A DNA stretch of 64,000 nt, taken from assembly GCA_951813065.1 (NCBI GenBank), contig CATOTH010000005.1, forward strand, positions 558,001 through 622,000, written 5' to 3'. The position numbers and the translations under genes were made by a program. The notes under the pieces are model-generated. The model saw nothing but the letters and a program-made list of their open reading frames with translations, searched no databases and was not told the origin of the DNA. This document shows positions 26,447 to 35,710 of the stretch, piece by piece. Position 1 is the stretch's first letter. Each line of letters starts with the position of its first letter. Source of the DNA: an uncultured Bryobacterales bacterium. Lineage in GTDB: Bacteria > Acidobacteriota > Terriglobia > Bryobacterales > UBA6623.

Positions 26447-26965
26447 ATGAGCCAACTCTCACGACGCGCGGTCCTGCTGACCGGTGCCGTCGCAGCGGCC
26501 GCCGGATCGGCGCGCGCGGCACTCGCCGTCGGCGACGCGGCCCCGGATTTCACTCTTCCGGGGACCAACGGCATGGACGCCAAGCTATCCTCTTTCCGCG
26601 GCAAGAAGAATGTCGTCCTGGCATTCTTCCCCAAGGCCTTCACCGGCGGTTGAACACGCGAGATGAAGGGATATCAGGCTGATATCTCAAGCTTCACCGG
26701 CAGCGATTCCGTGGTATTCGGGATCAGCACGGACCCGCTGGACACCAACATCAAGTTCGCGGAGTCGCTGAACCTCGAGTTCGCCCTGCTGAGCGACGAG
26801 GACGGTGCCGTCGCCGAGATGTACGACGTGCTAAACCTCGAACGCATGATGGCGGGGCGCGCGACGTTCGTCGTCAGCAAGGACGGCAAGATCGCGCATG
26901 TCGAAACTGGCGGCGCGGCGGTGGATCCCGCCGGCGCGGCCGGCGCTTGCAGCAAGCTCCAGTAG
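26447..26965 (+). CDS. Tat-exported selenocysteine peroxiredoxin (UGA at residue 69)
   Basis: Two same-frame segments (26447-26650 and 26654-26965) are separated only by the TGA at 26651-26653. Together they make one 172-residue AhpC/TSA peroxiredoxin. The TGA falls exactly where the peroxidatic Cys belongs: [18 protein letters not shown], giving PxxxTxxU for the PxxxTxxC consensus. The rest is uninterrupted family sequence ([45 protein letters not shown]). The N-terminus is a twin-arginine signal ([16 protein letters not shown]...). An SD-like GAGAAAGGGA precedes the ATG at 26447, and TACAAT lies further up at about 26394. A Ser, Cys or sequencing-error TGA is the alternative. The hairpin just downstream supports selenocysteine. 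Confidence 0.82.
26654..26690 (+). promoter_or_regulatory. candidate bacterial SECIS hairpin
   Basis: Directly after the TGA, GATATCA (26670-26676) can pair with TGATATC (26680-26686), closing a GGC loop. GAGAT (26660-26664) can alternatively pair with ATCTC (26684-26688). The loop starts 23 nt after the UGA and its first base is G, both in line with known bacterial SECIS elements, which must lie within the coding region just after the UGA. Confidence 0.6.
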
Positions 26966-27005
26966 CTCCGACGCCAAGGCCGATTGCGGGGCTTCCGGGC
27001 GGGCG

Positions 27006-28193
27006 TTACCACGCGCCTTCGAACAGCCCCGCGGCTCCCTGGCCGCCACCCACGCACATGGTCACGATACCGAGGGGCGCCTTGCGGCGCTTCATTTCGT
27101 TCGCCAGCGTCCCGACCAAGCGCGATCCGGTCATGCCGAACGGATGGCCCACGGCAATGGACCCGCCATTGACATTCAACCGCTCGTTCGGGATGCCCAG
27201 GCGGTCGCGGCAGTAGACGACCTGAACGGCAAACGCCTCGTTGAGTTCCCAGACGTCAATGTCGTCGACGCTCTTGCCCTGGTTCTTCAAGAGCTTCGGC
27301 ACCGCGAACACCGGCCCGATCCCCATTTCGTCAGGCTCGCAGCCGGCAGTCGCGAAGCCGCGGAAAACGAGCTTGTAGGGGACGCCGAGCTGCTCTGCGC
27401 GCTCCCGGGACATCAGCAGCGTAACCGACGCGCCGTCCGACAGCTGGGAGGAGTTTCCAGCGGTCACAGAGCCCTGGCCCGAGTCGGGATCGAAGTATGG
27501 CGGCAGACCCGCCAATCCTTCAAGGGTGGTGTCGGGGCGATTGCACTCGTCCCTTGTCAGCAGGTACTCCTCGCGGCCAACGACCGACTTGGTCTTCCTG
27601 TCCACCACGCCTCGCGTGACCGGCATCGGCGCGAGCTCCTCGTCGAAGAATCCGTCCTGCTGCCCCGTCGCGGTCCGCAGCTGGCTTTGCAGGGCGTACT
27701 CGTCCTGGCTCTCGCGGCTGACACCGTAACGCCTGGCCACGACCTCCGCCGTGACGCCCATCACCATGTAGACCCCCGGCTTCGACTCCTTCAGTCGCGG
27801 GTGCGGCGACTTGTCCGGGACCATCATCGTGATCGACTCCACCCCCCCTGCCAGCATTACGTCCTCGCCCTCGAGCAAGATTTGGTGGGCGGCCATTGCG
27901 ATTGACTGCAGGCCAGACGAGCAGAACCGGTTCACCGTGGTCCCGCCGACCGAGCTCGGCAGCCCCGCCAGCAGGGCCGAGATGCGCGCCACGTTGTGGC
28001 CGGACGCGCCGTGCGGCTGCCCGCAACCAAGGATCATGTCCCCGATCTCGTTCGGATCGATCTGGGGGTACTTCTGGAGCAGCGTGCGAGCACAGTGCGC
28101 GACTTGGTCGTCGGGCCGCGTCAGGTTCAGGGAACCACGGAAAGACTTGGCCAACGGAGTGCGGAGTGAATCGACGATTACGGCTTCGCGCAT
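27006..28193 (-). CDS. acetyl-CoA C-acyltransferase (thiolase)
   Basis: 395 residues from the ATG at 28193 (MREAVIVDSLRTP); an in-frame start at 28217 is possible. Motifs are NRFCSSGLQSIA (acylated Cys), WELNEAFAVQ, NVNGGSIAVGHPFGMTGSRL (key GGSIAVGHP, His) and MCVGGGQGAAGLF (second Cys). It degrades 3-oxoacyl-CoA or condenses acetyl-CoA units; the FadA/PcaF-type sequence favours the degradative role. No fadB-like partner is adjacent. It ends 41 nt from the convergent selenoprotein gene. Confidence 0.92.
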   Translation of the reverse strand: MREAVIVDSLRTPLAKSFRGSLNLTRPDDQVAHCARTLLQKYPQIDPNEIGDMILGCGQPHGASGHNVARISALLAGLPSSVGGTTVNRFCSSGLQSIAMAAHQILLEGEDVMLAGGVESITMMVPDKSPHPRLKESKPGVYMVMGVTAEVVARRYGVSRESQDEYALQSQLRTATGQQDGFFDEELAPMPVTRGVVDRKTKSVVGREEYLLTRDECNRPDTTLEGLAGLPPYFDPDSGQGSVTAGNSSQLSDGASVTLLMSRERAEQLGVPYKLVFRGFATAGCEPDEMGIGPVFAVPKLLKNQGKSVDDIDVWELNEAFAVQVVYCRDRLGIPNERLNVNGGSIAVGHPFGMTGSRLVGTLANEMKRRKAPLGIVTMCVGGGQGAAGLFEGAW

Positions 28194-28528
28194 ATCGGCA
28201 GTATTGTCTCGCATCACGCCGGCAGCCGTAAATCGGGATGGTCGGCTCGCTGGCCGATCCGGGAGCCAATATCACGCGAGGGGTGCGCATCACTGGCCGG
28301 CGCTCCACCGACGACTCGCAGGTCCGGAGCCGCACCCGCCGGCGGCGCGGCCGAGCCTGACTGGAGGCCGAGGTGTGGAATCGCCCGGCCTCCTGGACAG
28401 GCCGGGTACGTGCATCCCGGCGGGAGTCTCGAATACGTCGAGCGAATGCGCACTCCGATTGCAGATCCGGTGGGAGACGAATCTGTTCTGTATCATGACA
28501 ATGGTTTCTCCAGACGAGGTGGGCGCCA
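28194..28528. other. divergent intergenic region with a hairpin
   Basis: 335 nt between the thiolase and cytochrome genes, with no gene recognised. CCCGGCCT (28384-28391) and AGGCCGGG (28399-28406) form a perfect 8-bp stem with a 7-nt loop; no T-run follows, so it is not an obvious terminator. GACGAGG about 12 nt before 28529 can serve as ribosome binding site for the plus-strand gene. Confidence 0.5.
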
Positions 28529-29686
28529 ATGGTTCCGAATGTGAAGCGGTGGTTGGGTTCGGTCGGCATGGGAATGACCCTGTTCTCGGGGCTGCCCTGG
28601 ATCGTTGAGGGAGCCGAAGCATTCAAGTATCAGTACGAGTTTGGACCCATCAGGATCCCAAGTGCCCATCCCGATGAGCCGGTGCGCCATGAATTCTCGC
28701 TGGAGCTGGCGTCGCAATACACCGAGCAGGGAGCTGTTGCCTGGACCCGAGGCCAGCAGTGTGTCACGTGCCACACCAACGGCACCTACCTGGCGCTTCG
28801 CCCTTCCTTGTCCGGGCCCCTGGGCGAGCCCAGCCAGGAAGTTCGCGACCTATTCGTGAAGCTCCTACGGAACGGGATTAGGCAACTGGGAAGCAGCCGG
28901 GGCCTGGGCGACTCGCATTTGATCTACATCGCGCGCGGTCTGGCGGAATGGGATGCTCACGTCTCAGGAGAGTTGTCCGAAGATACCAGCCTCGCCTTGG
29001 AGCAGTTGTTCAAGAGACAGCTTCCCACCGGCGTATGGAAGCCCATTCTTGAGTCCTGGCCTCCCTTGGAATCAAGCGCATTCCAGGAGGCCACAGTCGC
29101 TGCGATGGCGGTGGGAGTCGCGCCGGGATGGCTCGCGGGCCTGACCGACCAGAGGTTGAAGGCCGGTGTGGAGCGGCTGAAGGACTACTTCCGCACGGTG
29201 GAACCGCCCCACGATTACGGGCGGGTGGTGCTCCTGTGGGCATCGGCCCAACTGCCCGGCTTGCTCGAGGAGAGCGGGAAAGCGGAAATTGTCGAGCTGA
29301 TCCGGCGAAAGCAGCAGGCTGATGGGGGTTGGTCCATCCGAACGTTTGCTCGGCCAGAGCAGTGGGGCGACGGCAGCCGGGCAGAAAAGCTCAGGAATGA
29401 GAACGATGCTTCCAATCACTCCAGTGATGGTCACCAGACCGGATTGGCTGTAATCGCACTCCGGGAAGCCGGAGTCAGTGCCCAGGATCCCGCAATCCGC
29501 CGGGCGGTCCACTGGATCCTTCGAAACCAGCGACAGTCCGGACGGTGGTGGACCCGTTCTCTGAACACAGACAAGTATCACTTCATCACCTACAGCGGCA
29601 CCCTTTACCCCTTGCTCGCCCTTCACCTAAGCGGCGCGTTGCCGGAAGTAATGGGGACAGAAGACCGCGCCCGAGACCTTCGTTAG
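28529..29686 (+). CDS. secreted cytochrome c/terpene-cyclase-repeat protein
   Basis: 385 residues. Signal peptide (VGMGMTLFSGLPWIVEGAEA), then one haem c motif CVTCH at about residue 83. From residue 200 there are alpha/alpha repeats of the prenyltransferase/squalene-cyclase type: QQADGGWSIRTF, GHQTGLAVIALREAG, AIRRAVHWILRNQRQSGRWW and YSGTLYPLLAL. No DxDD or DCTAE cyclase catalytic motif is seen, so the repeats probably act as a scaffold. A single covalent haem facing a toroid suggests a periplasmic electron-transfer or sensing role (inference). It is monocistronic as far as can be seen. Confidence 0.78.
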   Translation: MVPNVKRWLGSVGMGMTLFSGLPWIVEGAEAFKYQYEFGPIRIPSAHPDEPVRHEFSLELASQYTEQGAVAWTRGQQCVTCHTNGTYLALRPSLSGPLGEPSQEVRDLFVKLLRNGIRQLGSSRGLGDSHLIYIARGLAEWDAHVSGELSEDTSLALEQLFKRQLPTGVWKPILESWPPLESSAFQEATVAAMAVGVAPGWLAGLTDQRLKAGVERLKDYFRTVEPPHDYGRVVLLWASAQLPGLLEESGKAEIVELIRRKQQADGGWSIRTFARPEQWGDGSRAEKLRNENDASNHSSDGHQTGLAVIALREAGVSAQDPAIRRAVHWILRNQRQSGRWWTRSLNTDKYHFITYSGTLYPLLALHLSGALPEVMGTEDRARDLR

Positions 29687-29896
29687 AGCCCGGCCGGCAC
29701 GTGGGCGACGGCGTTGGACTCGCCCAGGCATATGGAGACGGAGCGGAGGGTTAGCATCGGCTTCAATCGGTCTCGGGCGTGGAATGCGGGACCAAGAAGT
29801 CGCAACCTTGCAAGGTGGAGAGGTAGTCTTGCTGGCCGCGCAATGCAGGTCGGATCCGATGGTTGGTACGGCCGCCACGATTAGCGAACGGCCCGA

Positions 29897-30808
29897 TCAG
29901 CATCCGAGCGAGAATCCACCCCTTTCAATGTCCGGGGCTGGCTGGCTCCCGGGTTCAACCAGCCACTCGAAAGGACTGGTAGTGCAGCGCGAGCCGCTCC
30001 CGATCTTGCCGGTCCGCAACTCGGTCAGGCGGATGAATGGCGCCCCCTTATGCCGGTTCAATGAGTCCAGGAGGGGGCCGTCTTCCTTGTCGAGCAGTCG
30101 ATCGGAGACGTGCAGACGGTACTCCGGGTCGATGCCAACTCGGTGCGAGTCGAATGCGGCGTGGTGGATCTTCGACAGCGGTAGGCCCTTCGGGATCACA
30201 GGCTGGCCAAGTTTCTCGCGAGTGTCGGGGACAATGTGCGCCGCATCGAGGAGCGATGACTGATGCAGCCGCCGCTTGACTGATTGCAGCGCATAGCGTC
30301 GTTCCAGTGAAGTCTCCGGAAACGCGCTAATCACCGCCTCCGGAATCGGTGCTTGATGGCTGACATCTTCCTGAACGGGAAGGCCAATGGCAAGGCTGGC
30401 CTTCAGCGCGTTGGCGTCCCATCCTGCAATGAAGGCTGGAAACATTGCTTGGTATCGGCCTGGGGCGATGCCGAGGAAACAGATCACGGAAGTGCGGTTC
30501 TCGAGGGCCTCGCGGAGCCAGCAATTGTCGGCCGCATCAGGGTTCGAGCCCATAAAGGCGTGGCCAACGCTGTCGTCGATCCCGTAGGTCTGGCGGTGAA
30601 CCTTACGCTGCGTCGTACAAGACCTTGCCACCTGGTTTTTGGAGTTGCGTGCCGCATGGAGCTTGAACAGGAAGAGCTCGCCTCGTTCGAGTGCTCAAAA
30701 CACCTTCGGGCGCGGCGACCAGATATTGACTTCGGTTAGGTCGGGACGTTGTCGAGGCATCTCAACCCAGTCGCCGTCAGTGACCGCTACTACAAGGTTC
30801 ACTCCCAT
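29897..30808 (-). pseudogene. decayed HNH endonuclease locus
   Basis: The ATG at 30808 opens MGVNLVVAVTDGDWVEMPRQ, the typical start of HNH proteins with an N-terminal SRA/ASCH-like domain. After 37 codons an in-frame TGA (30697-30695) interrupts PKVF*ALERGELFLFKLH; relatives have FRAL there, so a CGA to TGA change is likely. In the same frame the sequence then jumps to a second HNH family (GLREA-like, APGRYQAMFPAFI, LLDAAHIVPD, LSKIHHAAFD). The usual RAYRxxCxxC segment before LLDAAHI is missing, about 25 residues. The HNH histidines are still present. Nonsense mutation plus deletions indicate a dead gene, though the 244-codon remainder is open. Confidence 0.65.
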
Positions 30809-31039
30809 TGCCGTTGATCGGTGATTGCTACGTGATTGGCCGGCGAGACCAGATGGTCAGGACTAGGCGGACCCTCCCGGGGAACGGTACCGTACGCAAC
30901 GACTGGTTCGCGGGCATGCTCATTCGTCCCTGACGGGCTCTTCGGCATGCAGTGCCCCAGGCGTTGGCGCCCTCGGTCGTGACGACGACGATGTGGACTT
31001 TCGGCCGCGCCGACGGCAAGTACGGCCGCTAGCTGGCCG

Positions 31040-31045
31040 TATAAT
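31040..31045 (+). promoter_or_regulatory. -10-like TATAAT before the sugar isomerase gene
   Basis: A perfect TATAAT ends 7 nt before the ATG at 31053, which supports that start over the in-frame ATG at 30993 and predicts a leaderless mRNA. Confidence 0.55.
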
Positions 31046-31052
31046 CCGTAAC

Positions 31053-31934
31053 ATGCTTACCCGACGCGAACTCTTTCCGGCCGCGGCCCTGCTGCCAGCA
31101 GTGGCGAGCGGAGCGCCTCCAACGGCGGAAGGCAAGGCGCCGCGCCTGAAGACGGCACTCTGCGCGTATTCCTTTCGCAAGGCGCTTGGAGAGGGTTCCC
31201 TGAGCTATCTGGACCTGGTGGACATGGCCGTCGAGAACGACATCGAGGGCATCGATTCGACCGTGTACTGGTTCCCGCAAGAATCGCTGGACTCCTTCCT
31301 GGCGTCGTTCCGGCGCAAGGCGTACCTCGCGGCCGTGGAGCTGCCGAGCATCGCGATCCGGACCGATCTGTGCCGTCCGACCTCGCGCGAGCAGGAACGC
31401 GAGGCCGCGTGGCTGCAGCACTGGGTAGACGTATCCGACCGGCTCGGATCCAGCCACATCCGGGTCTTCGGCGGAAACGTCCCCGATGGCAGTGACGAGA
31501 ATGCCGCGGCGGGATGGGTGGCCGAGATCCTCAAGCGGGTGGCCGACTACGCGGCCGGGCGCGGCATCGTCCTGGGCCTGGAGAATCACGGGGGCATCAC
31601 CTCCCGTGCCGAGCGGATCATCGAGATCGTTGAGGCGGTCGACCATCCGAATGTAGGCATCAACCTCGACACAGGCAACTTTCGCAGCGAGCCCTACGAG
31701 CAAATTGAGATGTGCCTGCCCTACGCGGTGAATTCCCAGTTCAAGGTCCATATCCGGGACGAGCGCGGCAATCACGAGCCCTCCGATTGGGAACGCATCG
31801 TGCGGATGTTCGCCAAGGCCGGCTACCGCGGCTACATGGCGCTCGAGTACGAAGCAGCGGAAGATCCGTTTCAGGCGGTTCCGCGCCACCTGGCGAGGTT
31901 GCGCCAGCTGGCTCGTCGCTTCTCGGCGGCGTGA
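31053..31934 (+). CDS. exported sugar phosphate isomerase/epimerase-like TIM barrel protein
   Basis: 293 residues. The N-terminus looks like a twin-arginine signal (LTRRELFPAAALLPAVASGA). The AP-endonuclease-2/xylose-isomerase-like barrel follows, with metal-site segments GLENHGG, NLDTGNF, HIRDERG and ALEYEA in the usual order. The family isomerises or epimerises sugars or inositol derivatives; the substrate here is open. It is flanked by gene-poor stretches, so it appears monocistronic. Confidence 0.82.
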   Translation: MLTRRELFPAAALLPAVASGAPPTAEGKAPRLKTALCAYSFRKALGEGSLSYLDLVDMAVENDIEGIDSTVYWFPQESLDSFLASFRRKAYLAAVELPSIAIRTDLCRPTSREQEREAAWLQHWVDVSDRLGSSHIRVFGGNVPDGSDENAAAGWVAEILKRVADYAAGRGIVLGLENHGGITSRAERIIEIVEAVDHPNVGINLDTGNFRSEPYEQIEMCLPYAVNSQFKVHIRDERGNHEPSDWERIVRMFAKAGYRGYMALEYEAAEDPFQAVPRHLARLRQLARRFSAA

Positions 31935-32239
31935 AGCTTCACTAGGGGCAGGGCCCGGGAGGCGCCGCCCCCGAGGGGGAGCGAACTGTGCGGCCGGGAG
32001 CCGTTGCGGAATCGTCCACTTTGAGCGGAGCGTCTGGGGAATGACGTTTTAACATTGCCAATAGCGCGGTATTGCGGATTTCCCGCGGTCAAATTCCGGT
32101 ATCAGGCTTGACCGTTTGCGGTGAACGCTCTAGAATCGAACTTGGAAATACCGTCGAAAGGCGCAACTGTCTGAGAAATTCGGGCAAAACCGGGGGATCC
32201 ACGTATGTTTCCGCGGGGCGCTGGCGACAAGGGAGACCT
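31935..32239. other. intergenic region holding the GWxTD-cluster promoter
   Basis: 305 nt. Apart from the promoter at 32108-32136 and the AAGGGAGA ribosome binding site before 32240, nothing is recognised. A short GC-rich CCCCCGAGGGGG stretch near 31971 is not followed by a T-run. Confidence 0.5.
32108..32136 (+). promoter_or_regulatory. sigma-70 promoter of the GWxTD cluster
   Basis: TTGACC (32108-32113) and TAGAAT (32131-32136) are 17 nt apart. The predicted start near 32143 leaves a leader of about 97 nt with a ribosome binding site, unlike the leaderless genes nearby. Confidence 0.68.
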
Positions 32240-33889
32240 ATGCGTAGCCGACTCGGGATCTGGATCGCGGCGCTCGCCGTAGGGGGCTTGGCGGGACCAC
32301 TCCTCGCGCAAATCGCGGAGGAGCCGGCCAAGCTCACCGCCAAGCAGGAGAGACGGCGTATCGAAAAGCTGCGGAAAGAGCTTCGAGGGCCGTTCAAGCG
32401 ATGGCTTGACGAGGATGTCCGCTACATCATCACGGGCGACGAGCGCAAGGTGTTCGTCCAACTCTCCACGGACGAGGAGCGCGAGAACTTCATCGAGTCG
32501 TTTTGGATGCGCCGTGACCCCACGCCGGACTCGATGGAAAACGAGTACAAGGAAGAGCACTACCGGCGCATCGCCTATGCCAACGAGCGATTCGCTTCCG
32601 GGATTCCCGGCTGGAAGACCGACCGCGGCCGTATCTATATCGCCTACGGGCCACCGGACGAGAACGAGTCGCACCCCTCGGGCGGCCAGTACCAGCGGCC
32701 GTACGAGGAAGGCGGAGGGTTCACCTCGACCTACCCGTTCGAGATCTGGCGGTACCGCTGGATCGAGGGCATCGGAAGCGACATTTTGCTGGAGTTCGTC
32801 GATCCTACAATGACCGGCGAGTACCGGCTCACCATGGACCCCTCGGAGAAAGACGCGCTGCTGCACGTACCCGGCGCGGGCCTGACCCTGTCCGAGCAAA
32901 TGGGACTGACCGACAAGGCTGACCGCTTCCGCCGGACTGACGGCACCCGCATGGGGACACCGCTCGGCGGGGCGCAATCGATTCGCTACAACCAGTTCGA
33001 GCGACTGCAACTGTACGCCAACATCTTCAAGCCGCCCGCGGTTAAGTTCAAGGACCTCGAGGCCATCGTCAACTCCACGATCGACTACGACACGCTGCCC
33101 TACGAAGTCGACATCCATTACGTCCGCGTGACCAACAGCTCGGTGCTGTCCGGCATCACGGTGCTGCTGCGCAACGAGGACCTGATGTTCAAGGAGGAGG
33201 ACGGACTGCACAAGGCCGTCGCCAATATCTTCGGGCGCATCACCACCCTGACGCGGCGCGTTCACGACACCTTCGAGGAAACCGTCAGCGTCAAGACCAC
33301 GGCCGAGCGCCTGCACCAGGACGCGGACCGCGCGTCGGTCTTCAACAAGTCCGTGCCGCTGGCGCCGGGAATGTATCGGCTGGAACTGGTCGTCAAGGAC
33401 TTGGTCGGAGAGACGATGGGCACGTACCGGACGGCAATGCGCGTTCCCGAATTCGACGACGAGGCGCTCGCCGCCAGTTCGTTGATCCTGGCCGACAAGA
33501 TCGAGCGCGTGCCGATCCGCTCGCTCGGCACGGGCCAGTTCGTGATCGGCAGTTCCAAGGTCCGGCCCAGGATCAACTACGCATTCAAACAGGATGAGCG
33601 GATGGGCATCTACATGCAGGTCTACAACCTCGGACAGAACGCGGAAACGAGCCGTCCGATCGGCAACGTGACCTATCAGATCGCCAGCCTCGACAATCCG
33701 AGCGAATTGCTGCTGGACTTCTCCGAGGACGTCAACACGATCCGCGGCGCTTCCGCGCGGCAGGTCGTGATCGAGAAGCTTCTCCCGCTGCGAAGCCTGG
33801 AACCTGGCGAGTACCGTCTCAGCGTGATGGTCGAGGACAACGTGAAAAACGAATCCCTTTCGCCATCGGCAACGTTTAAGGTTTTGTAG
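32240..33889 (+). CDS. secreted GWxTD-domain protein
   Basis: 549 residues from the ATG at 32240, chosen for the AAGGGAGA site and the signal peptide (SRLGIWIAALAVGGLAGPLLAQ). The domain shows RWLDEDVRYIITGDER, FIESFWMRRDPTP (key FWMRRDPTP), the RGRIYIAYGPPDE loop and YPFEIWRYRW. The C-terminal half is beta-rich. GWxTD proteins are common in Acidobacteria; their role is unknown and probably extracytoplasmic. It is followed within 20 nt by the beta-barrel gene on the same transcript. Confidence 0.85.
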   Translation: MRSRLGIWIAALAVGGLAGPLLAQIAEEPAKLTAKQERRRIEKLRKELRGPFKRWLDEDVRYIITGDERKVFVQLSTDEERENFIESFWMRRDPTPDSMENEYKEEHYRRIAYANERFASGIPGWKTDRGRIYIAYGPPDENESHPSGGQYQRPYEEGGGFTSTYPFEIWRYRWIEGIGSDILLEFVDPTMTGEYRLTMDPSEKDALLHVPGAGLTLSEQMGLTDKADRFRRTDGTRMGTPLGGAQSIRYNQFERLQLYANIFKPPAVKFKDLEAIVNSTIDYDTLPYEVDIHYVRVTNSSVLSGITVLLRNEDLMFKEEDGLHKAVANIFGRITTLTRRVHDTFEETVSVKTTAERLHQDADRASVFNKSVPLAPGMYRLELVVKDLVGETMGTYRTAMRVPEFDDEALAASSLILADKIERVPIRSLGTGQFVIGSSKVRPRINYAFKQDERMGIYMQVYNLGQNAETSRPIGNVTYQIASLDNPSELLLDFSEDVNTIRGASARQVVIEKLLPLRSLEPGEYRLSVMVEDNVKNESLSPSATFKVL

Positions 33890-33908
33890 AGGCAATCCCA
33901 CGTTGAAC

Positions 33909-35705
33909 ATGCAGCGGTTACGACCAGAGACGGTTCGCCGGGCCGCATGGCTCGGGCTGGCTGCCTGTCTCGTCGCAACGCCCGTCGCGGCCCAGGTCGG
34001 CGGTAGCATCGCTGGACTGGTGCGGGACGAGGCGGGGATCGCCCAAATGGGTGCGGCCGTGGACCTGCTGACGTCGGACGGCCGGGTCGCCTCGACGGTA
34101 AAGAGCGACTACCGCGGCTGGTTCCAGTTCACCGACCTCTTCCCGGGCACCTACTCGATCGAGGTCCAGCAGGCGAATTTCTCAAGGGCCCGCAAGACGG
34201 ACCTCAGCGTCGAGCCCGGCAAGCGTACTTTCCTCGATGTCTGCATGCGCGGGCTGTTCGCCAGCTTGCAGCTGTCCTATGGCAGCCAAGTGCGGGACAT
34301 GACCGAGCGCTGGCAATGGGTGCTGCGGGCCAAGCACTCCCGCCGTAACGTTCTGCGACTGGTGCCGGGAGCCCGCGACGAGCACGAGGAGTTCCTGCGG
34401 AAGCTGGGCGGAACGTTCGAAGACACGCACGCGTACGCCGAGATCAGCGCCGGCCAAGGCCAACGCTCGAATGGCCTGAACTCCCAGCAGGACCTGGGCA
34501 CGGCCTTCGCCGTGGCTACCTCGATCTTCGGCGATCACGACCTGACGGTCAGCGGCAACCGGGCCGTGGGCAATCGGGAGATGTTTGGAGGGGGCTCGAC
34601 CGCTTTCCGCACCACCTACGCGAAAGATATCGGCGTCGCCAAGCCCGAAGTGGCCCTGACGGTGCGCCAGCTGCAATCGTCGGCGGCCGCGGCGAACGGC
34701 TTCCTCGGCGCCCAGAGCGACGGGCAGGGGGTGCCCCGCCTGGAAACACTCACGCTGGAATTCGGCGACTCCGTTGAGCTCACCGACGCCTTGCGCCTGG
34801 AATACGGCCTCCTGTTCGAGTCGGTCAAGTTCGTGCAGCGCCTGCAGTTCGCTAGCCCCTACGCCAAGGCGGTCTACGAACTGGCACCCGGCCGGGAGCT
34901 GGCGTTCAGCTACGCCTCCGGAGTCCCGCCCGAGGCCGCCACCCGGACGGGCCAGGAAGCCGCCCTGCGCGGCCATGTCAGGCAGCTTGGAATGTTCCCC
35001 CGGGTCGCGTTGGCGAGCGGCATGCCTACAGTGCAACGGTCTGAGCATGTCGAGGCTGCCTACCGCCAGCGATTTGGCCAGAACATGGTCGAAGCTGCGG
35101 TCTACCGCGATTCGATCCGCGATGCCGCCGTAGCGGCCTCCGTCCCTGACGGCGTCTACACCAATGGAGATATCGTTCCCGAGTTGTACTCGGCAACCGC
35201 CACGCTCAACGGCGGGAACTACCGAACTCCGGGCTTGCGCGTATCCTATGCCCGCAAGATCCGCGATCGACTCCAAACGGCGCTGGGCTACGGCTACGCC
35301 GGTGTCCTGGCCCCTTCCCGTCACCACCTCGAGACAGGCTTGGCAGACGAGTTGCGCGGTGTGCTTGAATCGCAACGCGCGCACCTGCTGCTCGCGTCAG
35401 TTTCGGCGGAACTCCCCGGGGCGGGAACGGTGATGACCGGCTCCTACCAATGGTCAAGCCGCCAGTCCGTGCTGCCGGCCGATCCTTTCAACGACTTCGC
35501 GTCGCGCTCCGCGCCAGGTCTCAACCTCGTCGTGCGCCAGCCTCTCCCGATCGGGGACGGCATGCCGGGACAGATCGAAGTGAGCGCCGACCTTCGCAAC
35601 CTTCTCAAGACCGGTTACGTCCCGCTGCACTTCGCGGACGGTCGGATCCTCAACCTGCTGCAGTCGATTCGCAGCTATTCGGGGGCCTTGAGCTACATCT
35701 TCTGA
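33909..35705 (+). CDS. outer-membrane beta-barrel protein with carboxypeptidase-regulatory domain
   Basis: 598 residues from the ATG at 33909; a TTG two codons earlier is the alternative. The signal peptide ends ATPVAAQ. Residues about 25-105 form a CarboxypepD-regulatory/transthyretin-like fold (GSIAGLVRDEAG, YRGWFQFTDLFPGTYSIEV reduced to its WFQF and PGTYS elements). The rest alternates polar and aromatic residues as in a beta-barrel and ends in Phe (YIF), the outer-membrane sorting signal. No TonB box is obvious. It is the middle gene of the GWxTD trio. A receptor or export-pore role is inference. Confidence 0.8.
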   Translation: MQRLRPETVRRAAWLGLAACLVATPVAAQVGGSIAGLVRDEAGIAQMGAAVDLLTSDGRVASTVKSDYRGWFQFTDLFPGTYSIEVQQANFSRARKTDLSVEPGKRTFLDVCMRGLFASLQLSYGSQVRDMTERWQWVLRAKHSRRNVLRLVPGARDEHEEFLRKLGGTFEDTHAYAEISAGQGQRSNGLNSQQDLGTAFAVATSIFGDHDLTVSGNRAVGNREMFGGGSTAFRTTYAKDIGVAKPEVALTVRQLQSSAAAANGFLGAQSDGQGVPRLETLTLEFGDSVELTDALRLEYGLLFESVKFVQRLQFASPYAKAVYELAPGRELAFSYASGVPPEAATRTGQEAALRGHVRQLGMFPRVALASGMPTVQRSEHVEAAYRQRFGQNMVEAAVYRDSIRDAAVAASVPDGVYTNGDIVPELYSATATLNGGNYRTPGLRVSYARKIRDRLQTALGYGYAGVLAPSRHHLETGLADELRGVLESQRAHLLLASVSAELPGAGTVMTGSYQWSSRQSVLPADPFNDFASRSAPGLNLVVRQPLPIGDGMPGQIEVSADLRNLLKTGYVPLHFADGRILNLLQSIRSYSGALSYIF

Positions 35706-35710
35706 GCACA

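Noticed and set aside
30695-30697. In-frame TGA in the HNH locus as another selenocysteine codon
   Set aside because: Relatives have Arg, not Cys, at this place; one base change (CGA to TGA) explains it, and the gene also carries deletions. No hairpin like the one after the peroxiredoxin TGA was noticed.
31960-31985. Rho-independent terminator after the sugar isomerase gene
   Set aside because: The CCCCC/GGGGG stretch leaves a 2-nt loop and has no T-run.
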